Shown here: positions 47,553 to 56,349 of the stretch, piece after piece
Layout: each line of letters begins with the position of its first letter
Position numbering within the stretch: the stretch's first letter is position 1
Source: Bacteroidota bacterium
GTDB lineage: Bacteria; Bacteroidota; Bacteroidia; Chitinophagales; Chitinophagaceae
Direction: 5' to 3'
NCBI GenBank assembly: GCA_023386235.1
Contig: JAEWKC010000018.1
Coordinates: 114,870-178,869 of the forward strand
DNA length: 64,000 nucleotides
Notes under the pieces: model-generated
Databases searched by the model: none
What the model saw: the letters and a program-made list of their open reading frames with translations, nothing else
What the model was told of the DNA's origin: nothing
Program-made: the position numbers and the translations under genes

Positions 47553-48113
47553 TTATCTTCCCAAAGGCAGGTTGTAAGCTACACCTACACCAACGCTTCC
47601 GGCATTGAATTTTTGATCACCGATTTGTCCGGCATCGCCTGTAAATACTTTGGTATAATGTGCAAATACATTCCAGTTTCTATTGTGCCAACCCAGTTCA
47701 GGTTTTAAATATAAGCCCCCAGATGGCATATCAACCGCGCTATTTTCAGCTACTTTATCAGCACCGGTAATAATTCCATACCCTAAATCGGTTCCTAAAT
47801 AAAATCCTTGGTCAGAAGGATAATATCTTACCAATCCGGCAATGGGTACTACACCAAAGCTATTGTTGTTATTGCCATTGTTTTCTTTTCCAAAAAAATG
47901 ATTATAACCTGTAGCAATACCCAAACCTACGTGAGGTGTAACCAGGTTTTGATAAGCTACATCTAAACCTACATTGGCAGAAGCATTTTCACCAGGTACA
48001 GAAGCACCACCCATTACGCCTATTTTAAACGTATTTTTATAACTCTGAGCAGAAACCGCTCCGGCAGTTAAGGTAAATATTGCTGCCACTAAACTCATTT
48101 TTAAAAATTTCAT
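47553..48113 (-). CDS. Outer-membrane beta-barrel protein
   Basis: 186 residues with a signal peptide (AGAVSAQ near residue 23). The mature part has alternating amphipathic strands with Gly and aromatic residues, such as KIGVMGGASVPG, HVGLGIATGYNHFF and GFYLGTDLGYG, and ends in VGVGVAYNLPLGR. It fits a small eight-strand OmpA/OmpW-like barrel. Ligand or function unknown. The 195-bp region upstream (48114-48308) holds no gene and no clear promoter. Confidence 0.7.
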   Translation of the reverse strand: MKFLKMSLVAAIFTLTAGAVSAQSYKNTFKIGVMGGASVPGENASANVGLDVAYQNLVTPHVGLGIATGYNHFFGKENNGNNNNSFGVVPIAGLVRYYPSDQGFYLGTDLGYGIITGADKVAENSAVDMPSGGLYLKPELGWHNRNWNVFAHYTKVFTGDAGQIGDQKFNAGSVGVGVAYNLPLGR

Positions 48114-48308
48114 ATTTTCAATTTAATGTTCAATGTAGAATGAAACGCCTTACATTCTGATCATTGTAAATGCTTTTTTTCTGAGCGTTTATAATCAAGT
48201 AGTAAACTTGATAATGCTACTATGTAACAAAACTGTGCCAAACAAGCATCTGATATGCTCAATTAACAATTGCTTTACTAACAACCATACACTAACAGCC
48301 GCTAATTC

Positions 48309-50537
48309 TTACTTTCCAAATTTCTTTTTTAACAGATTCAAAGCGTCATTCATATTACCGGAAGGCTGATTGTTCTGGTGCGGTTGAAAAGTTTTTTTCT
48401 TTTCCTGTTGCGGCCTGTCTTGTGTCTGTTTAATTGAAAGCGCTATTCTTTTTCTGGCCGCGTCTACTTCCAGCACTTTTACCTTTACTTTATCGTTCAG
48501 CTTAAGTACTTCATTCGGATCTGAAATATACTTGTGTGCAATTTCAGATACATGCACCAGTCCGTCTTGTTTTACACCAATGTCTACAAATGCTCCGAAA
48601 CGCGTAATATTAGTAACTATGCCGGGCAAAATATCTCCTGTTTTTACTTCATCAATACTATAAATATTGGCGTATTCAAATTGTTCGATCTCGCTTCGCG
48701 GATCGAGACCGGGCTTATTGAGTTCATTTAAAATATCCTGAATGGTATGCACACCCACAGTTTCGGATATATATTCTTTAGGTTGAATGGTTTTTATGAG
48801 CTCCGTATTCCCTATTAAATTATGTACCTCTACCGAAAGATCCGCTGCCATTTTTTCAACTATGCTGTACGCCTCCGGATGTACAGCGCTGGCGTCTAAA
48901 GGATGTTCTCCATTTTTTAAACGCAAAAAACCCGCGCACTGCTCATAAGCTTTATCTCCTAATCGGGCTACTTTTAATAGCTGTTTGCGGTTTTTGAATT
49001 TGCCTTTTTCGTTTCGATATTGTATAATATTTTCAGCCAGTGAAGGTCCTATGCCACTTACATAGCTCAATAAATGTTTACTGGCCGTATTTAAGTTCAC
49101 GCCTACAGCATTTACACAACTCTCTACCGTATAATCCAATTTTTCTTTTAATCTGAATTGATTTACATCATGCTGGTATTGCCCTACTCCAATACTTTTA
49201 GGATCAATTTTTACCAGTTCGGCCAAAGGGTCCATTAATCTTCTGCCTATACTTACTGCTCCGCGCACTGTAACATCCTGGTCAGGGAACTCTTCTCTCG
49301 CCGTTTCAGAGGCCGAATACACAGAAGCCCCGTCTTCATTCACCAAAAACACGGGGATATTGAGATTGAGTCTTTTTATGAATTGTTCCGTTTCTCTTCC
49401 TGCCGTGCCATCGCCAATAGCAAAAGCTTCTATACTATGCTTATTTACCAAATTGTGGATAATATTTTCGGCTTCTATCAGCTTATGTTTTTTTTCATGT
49501 ACAAATAGGAGGCTGGTTTCTTTCAGCTCACCTTTTTCATCCAGTGCCACAACTTTACATCCGGTTCGGTAACCAGGGTCGATAGCTAAAATTCTTTTGC
49601 TGCCCAGCGGGGAAGAAAGCAAGAGTTGGCGCAGGTTTTCTGCGAATACATTAATGGCTTCCTCATCGGCCTGAAACTTTAATTGTGATCTGAACTCCGA
49701 TTCAAGGCTTGGCTGCAACAATCTTCTGTATGCATCCTTTACGGCCTTTTTTATTTGTTCAACTGAGCTGTTCAAAGAAGATTGTACATATTGTTTTTCT
49801 ATAATTTCCAGTGCGGTTTCTTCTTCCGGCGCTATTTCAACTTTTAAAAACCCTTCCATAAATCCTCGTAAAACAGCTAATACTCTGTGCGAAGGTATTT
49901 TGTTGATTGGCTCTGAAAAATCAAAGTAATCCTTAAATTTATTGCCCTCTTCTTCCTTGCCTATGATTATTTTACTTATCATCAAAGCATCTGTTTCAAA
50001 GAGCTTTCTTATTTTATTTCTGATAGCAGCATTCTCATTTATCATTTCGGCAATAATATCTCTTACGCCCCGCAAAGCGTCGTCAATAGTAAGAATTTTT
50101 TCGTTAAAGAACTTTTCTGCTTCACTATTTACGTCAATGGCTGTTTGTTTTAATATAAGCAATGCCAACGGTTCCAGACCATTCTCCCTTGCTGTTTGCG
50201 CCTTGGTTTTCCTTTTGGGTTTATAAGGAAGATAAATATCTTCCAATTCGCTTAATGTAGAAGAATTGTTCAGTTTTGTTTGAATTTCTTCCGTCATTTT
50301 ACCTTGTTCTGCAATAGTTTTTTCTATAAACAATTTCCTATCGGTAAATTCTTTTAAAAATTTAGCAGCATCTAATATTTGCTGAATCTGAACTTCATCC
50401 AATGCACCCGTTTTATCTTTACGATACCTTGCAATAAAAGGCACGGTGGCCCCTTCCGCTACTAATGCCAATACGGCTTCTACCTGAACCTTTTTTAAAT
50501 TTAGTTGCAAGGCAATATCATTTGCAAATTCTATCAT
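48309..50537 (-). CDS. tex: Tex-family transcription accessory protein
   Basis: 742 residues from the ATG at 50537. A longer frame to 50609 adds a Cys-rich start that homologues lack. In order: an N-terminal helical region (VPFIARYRKDKTGALDEVQ), a YqgF-like fold (RILAIDPGYRTGCKVV), helix-hairpin-helix repeats (LSYVSGIGPSLAENII and FKNRKQLLKVARLG), and a C-terminal S1 RNA-binding domain (GIVTNITRFGAFVDIGVKQDGLVH). Tex is a nucleic-acid-binding protein involved in transcription and stress tolerance. It lies 86 bases after the exonuclease gene. Confidence 0.95.
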   Translation of the reverse strand: MIEFANDIALQLNLKKVQVEAVLALVAEGATVPFIARYRKDKTGALDEVQIQQILDAAKFLKEFTDRKLFIEKTIAEQGKMTEEIQTKLNNSSTLSELEDIYLPYKPKRKTKAQTARENGLEPLALLILKQTAIDVNSEAEKFFNEKILTIDDALRGVRDIIAEMINENAAIRNKIRKLFETDALMISKIIIGKEEEGNKFKDYFDFSEPINKIPSHRVLAVLRGFMEGFLKVEIAPEEETALEIIEKQYVQSSLNSSVEQIKKAVKDAYRRLLQPSLESEFRSQLKFQADEEAINVFAENLRQLLLSSPLGSKRILAIDPGYRTGCKVVALDEKGELKETSLLFVHEKKHKLIEAENIIHNLVNKHSIEAFAIGDGTAGRETEQFIKRLNLNIPVFLVNEDGASVYSASETAREEFPDQDVTVRGAVSIGRRLMDPLAELVKIDPKSIGVGQYQHDVNQFRLKEKLDYTVESCVNAVGVNLNTASKHLLSYVSGIGPSLAENIIQYRNEKGKFKNRKQLLKVARLGDKAYEQCAGFLRLKNGEHPLDASAVHPEAYSIVEKMAADLSVEVHNLIGNTELIKTIQPKEYISETVGVHTIQDILNELNKPGLDPRSEIEQFEYANIYSIDEVKTGDILPGIVTNITRFGAFVDIGVKQDGLVHVSEIAHKYISDPNEVLKLNDKVKVKVLEVDAARKRIALSIKQTQDRPQQEKKKTFQPHQNNQPSGNMNDALNLLKKKFGK

Positions 50538-50623
50538 GCTGTATTTTTTTGGACAGCGAAAGTAAGGAAATATTTGAACGTAGGAGCATGACATTTTGCA
50601 ACAACACACTTGAAGGCATATTA

Positions 50624-51175
50624 TTACATTTTTCTTCTTTTAGTTTTATCGTTCTCAAGCATGGATGCAATCAATCTTTCTCCGCCATTTTTAAGAATCA
50701 TGTTGAAAATTTTTGCAGTGGCCATAGCATCTCCGCCTGCTCTGTGATGGTTAGTAAGATTAATATCCAATTCCTTAGTAAGACTTCCTAAGCCATGCTT
50801 CGGCAGATTAGGGAACGCTTTTCTGCTCAGCTTAAAGGTACACAGTCGTTTTTCTTCGTAAATATATCCGCAACTTTCCAGAAAGTATTTAATATAGTAA
50901 TAATCAAATTCGGCGTTGTGTGCCACAAATATCCTGTCTTTCAGCAATGTATAAATTTGCTCTGCCACATCTTTAAAAAACGGCGCTTTAGCAACCATTT
51001 CGTTAGTAATAGAAGTAAGCCTTATCACATAAGGCGGTATCGAAACCTGAGGATTAATGAGCGTTTCGTAGTACCCTTCTATATCTTCGCCATTATGAAG
51101 TACTATGGCAATTTCGGTAATGCCGTTGCTGCTTACCGGGCTACCTGTACTTTCAATATCTACAATTGCATACAT
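50624..51175 (-). CDS. DnaQ/PolC-type 3'-5' exonuclease (DEDDh)
   Basis: 183 residues. DEDDh residues appear as VDIEST (Asp6, Glu8), HNAEFD in the middle, and HHRAGGDA near residue 147, giving the catalytic His and last Asp. It is a stand-alone exonuclease domain, whereas several Bacteroidota homologues carry an additional C-terminal nuclease domain. It may act in DNA repair or as a proofreading subunit. It diverges from valS and is followed by tex on the same strand. Confidence 0.85.
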   Translation of the reverse strand: MYAIVDIESTGSPVSSNGITEIAIVLHNGEDIEGYYETLINPQVSIPPYVIRLTSITNEMVAKAPFFKDVAEQIYTLLKDRIFVAHNAEFDYYYIKYFLESCGYIYEEKRLCTFKLSRKAFPNLPKHGLGSLTKELDINLTNHHRAGGDAMATAKIFNMILKNGGERLIASMLENDKTKRRKM

Positions 51176-51291
51176 AAAAGCGAAGGTAAACAGATTTAAC
51201 CGAATTGTATTTAATATGAACAGCCGGCGCTTGCATTTTTACTTTAAAGGCAAATCCTATAATAAGGTTTCATAAATCGCAAATCAAAATT

Positions 51292-51299
51292 TATCTTTG
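51292..51299 (+). promoter_or_regulatory. -7 promoter element (TATCTTTG) adjacent to the valS start
   Basis: Exact TAnnTTTG match ending 6 bases before the valS ATG at 51306, with a TTT at 51268-51270 as a weak -33 candidate. It predicts a leaderless or nearly leaderless mRNA and shows that an upstream in-frame TTG at 51297 is not the start. Confidence 0.5.
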
Positions 51300-51305
51300 C
51301 AGACT

Positions 51306-53906
51306 ATGGAACTTAGCAAAAATTATCTGCCGGCAGCGACCGAGATTAAATGGAACAAAATATGGAGTGAAAAGAAGTATTTTGCCAGCACTCCCAATGA
51401 AAAACCGTCTTATACGATAGTAATACCGCCACCTAATGTAACCGGCGTATTGCATATGGGGCATACGCTGAATGAAACCGTGCAGGATATTCTTATTCGC
51501 CGTGCAAGAATGAGCGGCTACAATGCCTGCTGGGTTCCGGGCTCCGATCATGCATCCATTGCCACAGAAGCCAAAGTAGTACAAATGCTTCAGGAAAAGG
51601 GTATTGATAAAAATACGCTTACGCGCGAAGAGTTTTTAAAATATGCTTTTGAATGGAAAGAAAAATACGGCGGTATCATTTACAATCAGATTGAAAGATT
51701 AGGCTGTAGTGTAGACTGGAACAGGGTTACCTTTACAATGGACGACCATTATTACAAAGCTGTAATAAAAGTTTTTGTAGACTTATACAATAAAGGATTA
51801 ATTTACAGAGGCGCCAGAATGATCAACTGGGATCCGGTAGCCAAAACAGCCCTGAGCGACGAAGAGGTTGAATATAAAGAAGTTCAAAGTAAATTGTACT
51901 ACGTTCAATACAAACTGGCAGATCAGGATGGGTATGTAACTATTGCTACCACTCGTCCGGAAACAATTTTAGGAGATACTGCAATCTGTATCAACCCTAC
52001 CGATGAACGATACGCGCATCTAAAAGATGCTAAAGCTTTAGTGCCTCTCATTAACAGAGAAATTCCCATTATTTTCGATGAATATGTAGATAAAGAATTT
52101 GGCACAGGATGCCTGAAAGTAACGCCGGCACACGATATCAACGATTATAACCTCGGGCTAAAGCACAATCTGGAAGTAATAGATACGTTGAATGATGACG
52201 GCACGTTGAGCGAAGCAGCGCAATTATATATTGGTGAAGACAGATTTATTGTACGCAAAAAAATAGCTGCGGATCTGGAACAATCGGGCAATCTGATAAA
52301 GACAGAAGACATCACCAATAAAAATGGATTTTCACAAAGAAGCAACGCGGTGGTTGAGCCTAAAATTTCTACTCAATGGTTTGTAAAAATGAAAGAATTA
52401 GCCGCACCCGCATTAAATGCTGTAGTAAACGGAGATATAAAAATTCATCCGGGAGATAAGTTTTTGGCTACATATAAATACTGGTTAGAGAATGTAAAAG
52501 ATTGGTGTATATCTCGTCAATTGTGGTGGGGACAACAAATTCCTGCCTGGTACGACGATAAAGGAAATGTATACGTAGCGCAAACCGAAGAAGAAGCGCA
52601 AAAGCTAAGTGGCACCACCTCTCTGCTAACAAGAGATAACGATGTACTGGATACCTGGTTCTCTTCCTGGCTTTGGCCTATGGAAGTTTTCAAAGGCATT
52701 ACCAATCCTGACAATGAGGAAATCAACTACTACTATCCTACATCTGTATTGGTAACAGGACAGGATATTATTTTCTTCTGGGTGGCAAAAATGGTAATAG
52801 CAGGCATGCAATACGAAAAAGAAATACCTTTTAAAGATGTTTATTTCACCGGAATGGTGCGCGATAAGCTGGGCAGAAAAATGTCTAAATCTTTAGGAAA
52901 CTCTCCTGATCTGCTCAACCTGATTGACCAATATGGCGCAGATGCTGTTCGGTTTGGTATCATGATCTCCGCACCTGCAGGCAACGATTTATTGTTTGAT
53001 GAAAGCTCTCTGGAACAAGGCAGAAACTTCAATAACAAAATATGGAATGCACTGAAGTTGATAAAAATGTGGGAGCAAAAACAAGAAACCACAACTCATA
53101 CAGCAGCTTCTAACTTTGCTGTAGACTGGTTTGAAAACAGGCTAAATCATGCTAAAAAAGAAATTAAACAACTACATGATCAATTCAGACTGAGTGAAGG
53201 CCTGAAAACCTTGTATTCATTGATCTGGGACGATTTCTGCTCATGGTATCTCGAATGGGTAAAACCCGGATTTGAAGAAAATATATCAAAAGATGTTTAC
53301 GACAAAACCATTTATTTCTTTGAAGAATTATTGCAATTATTGCATCCATATATGCCATTCATTTCCGAAGAGATTTATCATTTGCTTAAAGAACAATCTG
53401 ATGATCTGGCTGTAAAACAATTTACCGATTCCGCGGATATAAATACAAATATTTTGGTACAAGGAGAACTATTAAAAAAAGTCATTTCCTCTATAAGAGA
53501 TGCCAGAAACAAAAGCAATCTCAAACCAAAAGAATTGATTTCTCTGACTATTCAAACCAAAGAAGAAAACAAATACATTGGCATAGAAAAAATTATTGCC
53601 AAACAAATAAATGCAGACAATATTTCTTTTTCCGAGAGTGAAGATAGCAATGCAGTGGTTGTAACGCTTGAAACAGATAAGCTCTACATCGGAATGAATA
53701 AAGAGATTGACAAACACGCGCTGAAAGCCGAGCTGGTAAAGGATCTGGAGTATCAGCAAAAGTTTCTGCAAAGTGTACAGAAAAAACTGAGCAATGAAAA
53801 ATTCGTTCAAAATGCCAAACCCGAAGTAGTAGACATAGAAAGAAAAAAACAAGCTGACTGTGAAGCAAGAATTAAAACGCTTGAAGAAAGCTTAAAAGGG
53901 CTGTAA
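51306..53906 (+). CDS. valS: Valyl-tRNA synthetase
   Basis: 866 residues. Class I signatures are PPPNVTGVLHMGHT (HMGH at residues 50-53) and GRKMSKSLGNSPD (KMSKS at 525-529). Between them is the editing domain with TTRPETILGDTAI. A helical anticodon-binding domain and a C-terminal coiled coil (LVKDLEYQQKFLQSVQKKL) complete the enzyme. It charges tRNA-Val and edits mischarged Thr. The start is the ATG at 51306; the TTG 9 bases upstream overlaps the promoter. The Crp/Fnr gene begins 18 bases after its stop. Confidence 0.97.
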   Translation: MELSKNYLPAATEIKWNKIWSEKKYFASTPNEKPSYTIVIPPPNVTGVLHMGHTLNETVQDILIRRARMSGYNACWVPGSDHASIATEAKVVQMLQEKGIDKNTLTREEFLKYAFEWKEKYGGIIYNQIERLGCSVDWNRVTFTMDDHYYKAVIKVFVDLYNKGLIYRGARMINWDPVAKTALSDEEVEYKEVQSKLYYVQYKLADQDGYVTIATTRPETILGDTAICINPTDERYAHLKDAKALVPLINREIPIIFDEYVDKEFGTGCLKVTPAHDINDYNLGLKHNLEVIDTLNDDGTLSEAAQLYIGEDRFIVRKKIAADLEQSGNLIKTEDITNKNGFSQRSNAVVEPKISTQWFVKMKELAAPALNAVVNGDIKIHPGDKFLATYKYWLENVKDWCISRQLWWGQQIPAWYDDKGNVYVAQTEEEAQKLSGTTSLLTRDNDVLDTWFSSWLWPMEVFKGITNPDNEEINYYYPTSVLVTGQDIIFFWVAKMVIAGMQYEKEIPFKDVYFTGMVRDKLGRKMSKSLGNSPDLLNLIDQYGADAVRFGIMISAPAGNDLLFDESSLEQGRNFNNKIWNALKLIKMWEQKQETTTHTAASNFAVDWFENRLNHAKKEIKQLHDQFRLSEGLKTLYSLIWDDFCSWYLEWVKPGFEENISKDVYDKTIYFFEELLQLLHPYMPFISEEIYHLLKEQSDDLAVKQFTDSADINTNILVQGELLKKVISSIRDARNKSNLKPKELISLTIQTKEENKYIGIEKIIAKQINADNISFSESEDSNAVVVTLETDKLYIGMNKEIDKHALKAELVKDLEYQQKFLQSVQKKLSNEKFVQNAKPEVVDIERKKQADCEARIKTLEESLKGL

Positions 53907-53924
53907 CGCTTACATATATTCATC

Positions 53925-54566
53925 ATGAAGCAACGTTTAAAAGAATCTCTTCAAAGATCCTTTCCGGATTATGAATCGGCATTAATTGATTTTCTGGAAG
54001 AAAAAGCAATAATAAAAACAACAAAAGCAAATGAGATTCTTATACAATCAGGCAATTATCTCAAACATACTATGCTTGTACTAGAAGGAAGCATAAAAAT
54101 ATACCGCGAAAATGAAGACGGTGCAGAAGCCTTCCTATACAATATATTGCCCGGCGGAGCCTGCGCTATGTCTATGCTTTGTATTGCCAATCACAAGCAA
54201 AGCGACATCCTTGCCAAAGCCGAAATTGATAGCACTGTGCTGTTGATACCCATACAATATACTGATGAACTGGTAAAAAATTATCCATCATGGTATCTCT
54301 TTGTGGTAGGCACTTACAGACAAAGATTTGAAGAATTATTAGAAGTGTTTGACAGTATTATTTTCAAAAATATGGACCAGCGTTTAGAATATTTTCTAAA
54401 AAAACATATTACTAATAATCAGTCCGGCATTATTGAACTTACTCATCAGGAAATAGCGTCCGATCTTTCAACATCAAGGGAGGTAATATCCCGGCTTTTA
54501 AAAAAGATGGAGCAACAAGGCAAACTCAAGCTTAACAGAAAGTCTATTGAATGGTTAAATTCATAG
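53925..54566 (+). CDS. Crp/Fnr-family regulator of the sulfane-sulfur locus
   Basis: 213 residues. A cyclic-nucleotide-binding-like beta roll occupies residues 20-115 (YLKHTMLVLEGSIKIYRENE), followed by the long dimer helix and a C-terminal Crp-type helix-turn-helix (LTHQEIASDLSTSREVISRLL, about 167-187). The only cysteines are Cys80 and Cys86 in GGACAMSMLCIA, inside the beta roll. There is no N-terminal Fe-S cysteine cluster as in FNR. It sits directly upstream of the first sulfur operon, and both operons carry Crp-type palindromes. It is read through from valS or from its own weak promoter. Sulfur sensing by the Cys pair is an inference. Confidence 0.88.
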   Translation: MKQRLKESLQRSFPDYESALIDFLEEKAIIKTTKANEILIQSGNYLKHTMLVLEGSIKIYRENEDGAEAFLYNILPGGACAMSMLCIANHKQSDILAKAEIDSTVLLIPIQYTDELVKNYPSWYLFVVGTYRQRFEELLEVFDSIIFKNMDQRLEYFLKKHITNNQSGIIELTHQEIASDLSTSREVISRLLKKMEQQGKLKLNRKSIEWLNS

Positions 54567-54569
54567 AAA

Positions 54570-54585
54570 TGTAACAAATGTTACA
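54570..54585. promoter_or_regulatory. Crp/Fnr-type operator TGTAACAAATGTTACA upstream of the TauE operon
   Basis: A perfect 6+4+6 palindrome fitting the Crp/Fnr pattern TGTnA(N6)TnACA. Exactly 21 bases separate it from the -7-like element GAACTTTG (54607-54614), which places its centre near -42, a class II activator position. A near-identical site with identical spacing precedes the next operon (58285-58300). Confidence 0.8.
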
Positions 54586-54606
54586 ATCCTGATTGATTAT
54601 TTGCCT

Positions 54607-54614
54607 GAACTTTG
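54607..54614 (+). promoter_or_regulatory. Degenerate -7 element (GAACTTTG) of the TauE operon
   Basis: Matches the TTTG half of the -7 consensus but has GA instead of TA, as expected for an activator-dependent promoter. It lies 7 bases before the TauE ATG. Confidence 0.55.
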
Positions 54615-54621
54615 CTCTTGT

Positions 54622-55416
54622 ATGATTGAAATCATTGGCTACATATTATCAATAGGAATAGGCATTTCATTAGGGCTCATAGGCAGTGGCGGCTCTATTT
54701 TAGGTGTACCTATCCTGGTCTATTTTTTTGCCGTAAGCCCTCAGATTGCTACTACACATTCTCTTTTTATTGTGGGCATTACCTCGGCTGTTGCATCGTA
54801 CAAGCACCACAGGCTCGGCAACCTGCGCATCAAACAGGCGCTGTATTTTGGCTTGCCTTCACTCGTGGTATTGTTGCTCACAAGAAAATATATTTTACCC
54901 GCAATACCCGATACAATATTAAAAACAACAGGCTTTCTTCTTGACAAGCAAACTTTCATTCTGCTATTTTTTGCCGCTTTAATGATTTTCGCTTCCCTAT
55001 CCATGATAAAAAGACAAAAAAAAATAGAAGTTGTTACCGAAGCGTCTTTATCTACGCTTGTATTCATGGGCATTGCGGTAGGTTTAATAATAGGTATATT
55101 AGGCGCAGGAGGTGGCTTTCTTATTATTCCGGTATTGGTATTGTTTGGAAAGTTAGATATGAAATATGCCATTGCCACTTCTTTATTTATCATTACCAGC
55201 AATTCGCTTATTGGTTTTATCGGCGATCTGATAAATAAAGTAGAAATAAATTATTACATACTTACAACAGTGTCCGCATCGGCTATTACAGGCATGTTCA
55301 TAGGCTTATTTTTATCTAAAAAAATTAATGGAAAAAAACTAAAGCCCGCATTTGGCTGGTTTATTTTAATAATGGGTATTTTTATTATTCTAAAAGAAAC
55401 GATTTTTAAAAGTTAA
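54622..55416 (+). CDS. TauE/SafE-family sulfite/anion exporter
   Basis: 264 residues with eight or more membrane segments. The two related halves carry the Gly-rich motifs IGSGGSILGVPIL (near residue 22) and ILGAGGGFLIIPVL (near residue 160), with conserved ATTHSLFI and ATSLFIIT. In this family, members export sulfite, sulfoacetate or thiosulfate. Beside a persulfide dioxygenase, which makes sulfite, the likely job is sulfite export (inference). The start is the ATG at 54622; a TTG 21 bases upstream overlaps the promoter. First gene of operon A. Confidence 0.88.
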   Translation: MIEIIGYILSIGIGISLGLIGSGGSILGVPILVYFFAVSPQIATTHSLFIVGITSAVASYKHHRLGNLRIKQALYFGLPSLVVLLLTRKYILPAIPDTILKTTGFLLDKQTFILLFFAALMIFASLSMIKRQKKIEVVTEASLSTLVFMGIAVGLIIGILGAGGGFLIIPVLVLFGKLDMKYAIATSLFIITSNSLIGFIGDLINKVEINYYILTTVSASAITGMFIGLFLSKKINGKKLKPAFGWFILIMGIFIILKETIFKS

Positions 55417-55421
55417 CAGGA

Positions 55422-56024
55422 ATGGAGAAGAAAAAAAAGAAATGGTATTCTATCGATAATATAATCACTGCTGTCTTAGGAATATTTGTATTGCTGATGA
55501 TTATTAATCCTGCGGTAAAAAGTACGGCAATTCAGGGTTTAATGAAGATAGGACTTTTTCAGCCAAAAATAGCAAAAGAAAATACGGGCATTCAGACTAA
55601 AAGCAACTATGATTATTCGGTGAATTTTACTTCTGCAGATGGAAATATCATTTCAGGAGAGTCATTAAAGAACAAAGTAGTATTCATCAATTTTTGGGCT
55701 ACATGGTGTCCGCCATGTATTGCCGAAATGCCTTCTATCAATGATTTATATCACCAGTACAAAAATAATCCCGATATTATTTTCTTACTGGTAGATGCCG
55801 ATAATGATATACAAAAATCAACCGCGTTTATGCAAAATAAAAACTTTCGGCTTCCGGTTGTAACAGCCAATGGAAGTATTCCCACAGATTGGTACACCGG
55901 CACATTGCCCACTACTATTGTATTAGATAAAAACGGAAATGTAGCATACAGACAAACCGGTGCCGCAGCATATACCAATAAAAAATTTATTCTTTTTATA
56001 TCAGAATTAATTAATCAAACTTAA
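55422..56024 (+). CDS. TlpA-like thioredoxin-fold protein, membrane-anchored
   Basis: 200 residues with an N-terminal membrane anchor (about residues 12-30) and a periplasm-facing thioredoxin fold. The active site is WCPPC (Cys96, Cys99) in FINFWATWCPPCIAEMP, with the cis-Pro in TGTLPTTIV. TlpA/ResA-like proteins reduce exported thiols or disulfides. The gene starts 5 bases after the TauE stop. In this operon it may supply electrons to periplasmic sulfur chemistry (inference). Confidence 0.85.
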   Translation: MEKKKKKWYSIDNIITAVLGIFVLLMIINPAVKSTAIQGLMKIGLFQPKIAKENTGIQTKSNYDYSVNFTSADGNIISGESLKNKVVFINFWATWCPPCIAEMPSINDLYHQYKNNPDIIFLLVDADNDIQKSTAFMQNKNFRLPVVTANGSIPTDWYTGTLPTTIVLDKNGNVAYRQTGAAAYTNKKFILFISELINQT

Positions 56025-56033
56025 AAAATAATT

Positions 56034-56330
56034 ATGTCACAATTTTCAGATCTTATCCATTCAGATAAACCCACACTGGTTGATTTCTTTGCCACTTGGT
56101 GCGGACCATGCAAAATGATGACACCGGTACTGGAAGATTTAAAGAAACAGGTTGGCGACAAACTAACCATTATTAAAGTAGATGTTGACAAAAACCCGCA
56201 AGTAGCCGCCAACTACCAGGTACAAGGTGTGCCTACATTTATCTTATTTAAAAACGGTAAAGCAGAATGGCGCCAATCGGGTTATTTACCTTTAAACCAA
56301 TTGCAAAATGCTATTAATCCATTTATTTAA
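56034..56330 (+). CDS. trxA: Thioredoxin
   Basis: 98-residue cytoplasmic thioredoxin with WCGPCK (Cys23, Cys26), VDFFATWCGPCKMM, conserved VDVDKNPQVAANYQVQGVP-like segment and cis-Pro in GVPTFILF. It lies 9 bases after the TlpA-like gene. It can reduce persulfides or regenerate rhodanese and dioxygenase thiols. The main genomic thioredoxin may lie elsewhere, so this is probably a locus-dedicated copy. Confidence 0.9.
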   Translation: MSQFSDLIHSDKPTLVDFFATWCGPCKMMTPVLEDLKKQVGDKLTIIKVDVDKNPQVAANYQVQGVPTFILFKNGKAEWRQSGYLPLNQLQNAINPFI

Positions 56331-56349
56331 CTTATCAATACTTTTCACA

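Noticed and set aside
47841..48260. Half-site TGTAACAAAAC upstream of the barrel gene as a third Crp-type operator
   Set aside because: Only one half matches; the second half-site and a -7 element at 21 bases are absent.
53902..53914. TGTAACGCTTACA palindrome just before the Crp/Fnr gene, suggesting autoregulation
   Set aside because: The half-sites are 3 bases closer than in the two operon sites, it overlaps the valS stop codon, and no -7 element follows at the right distance.
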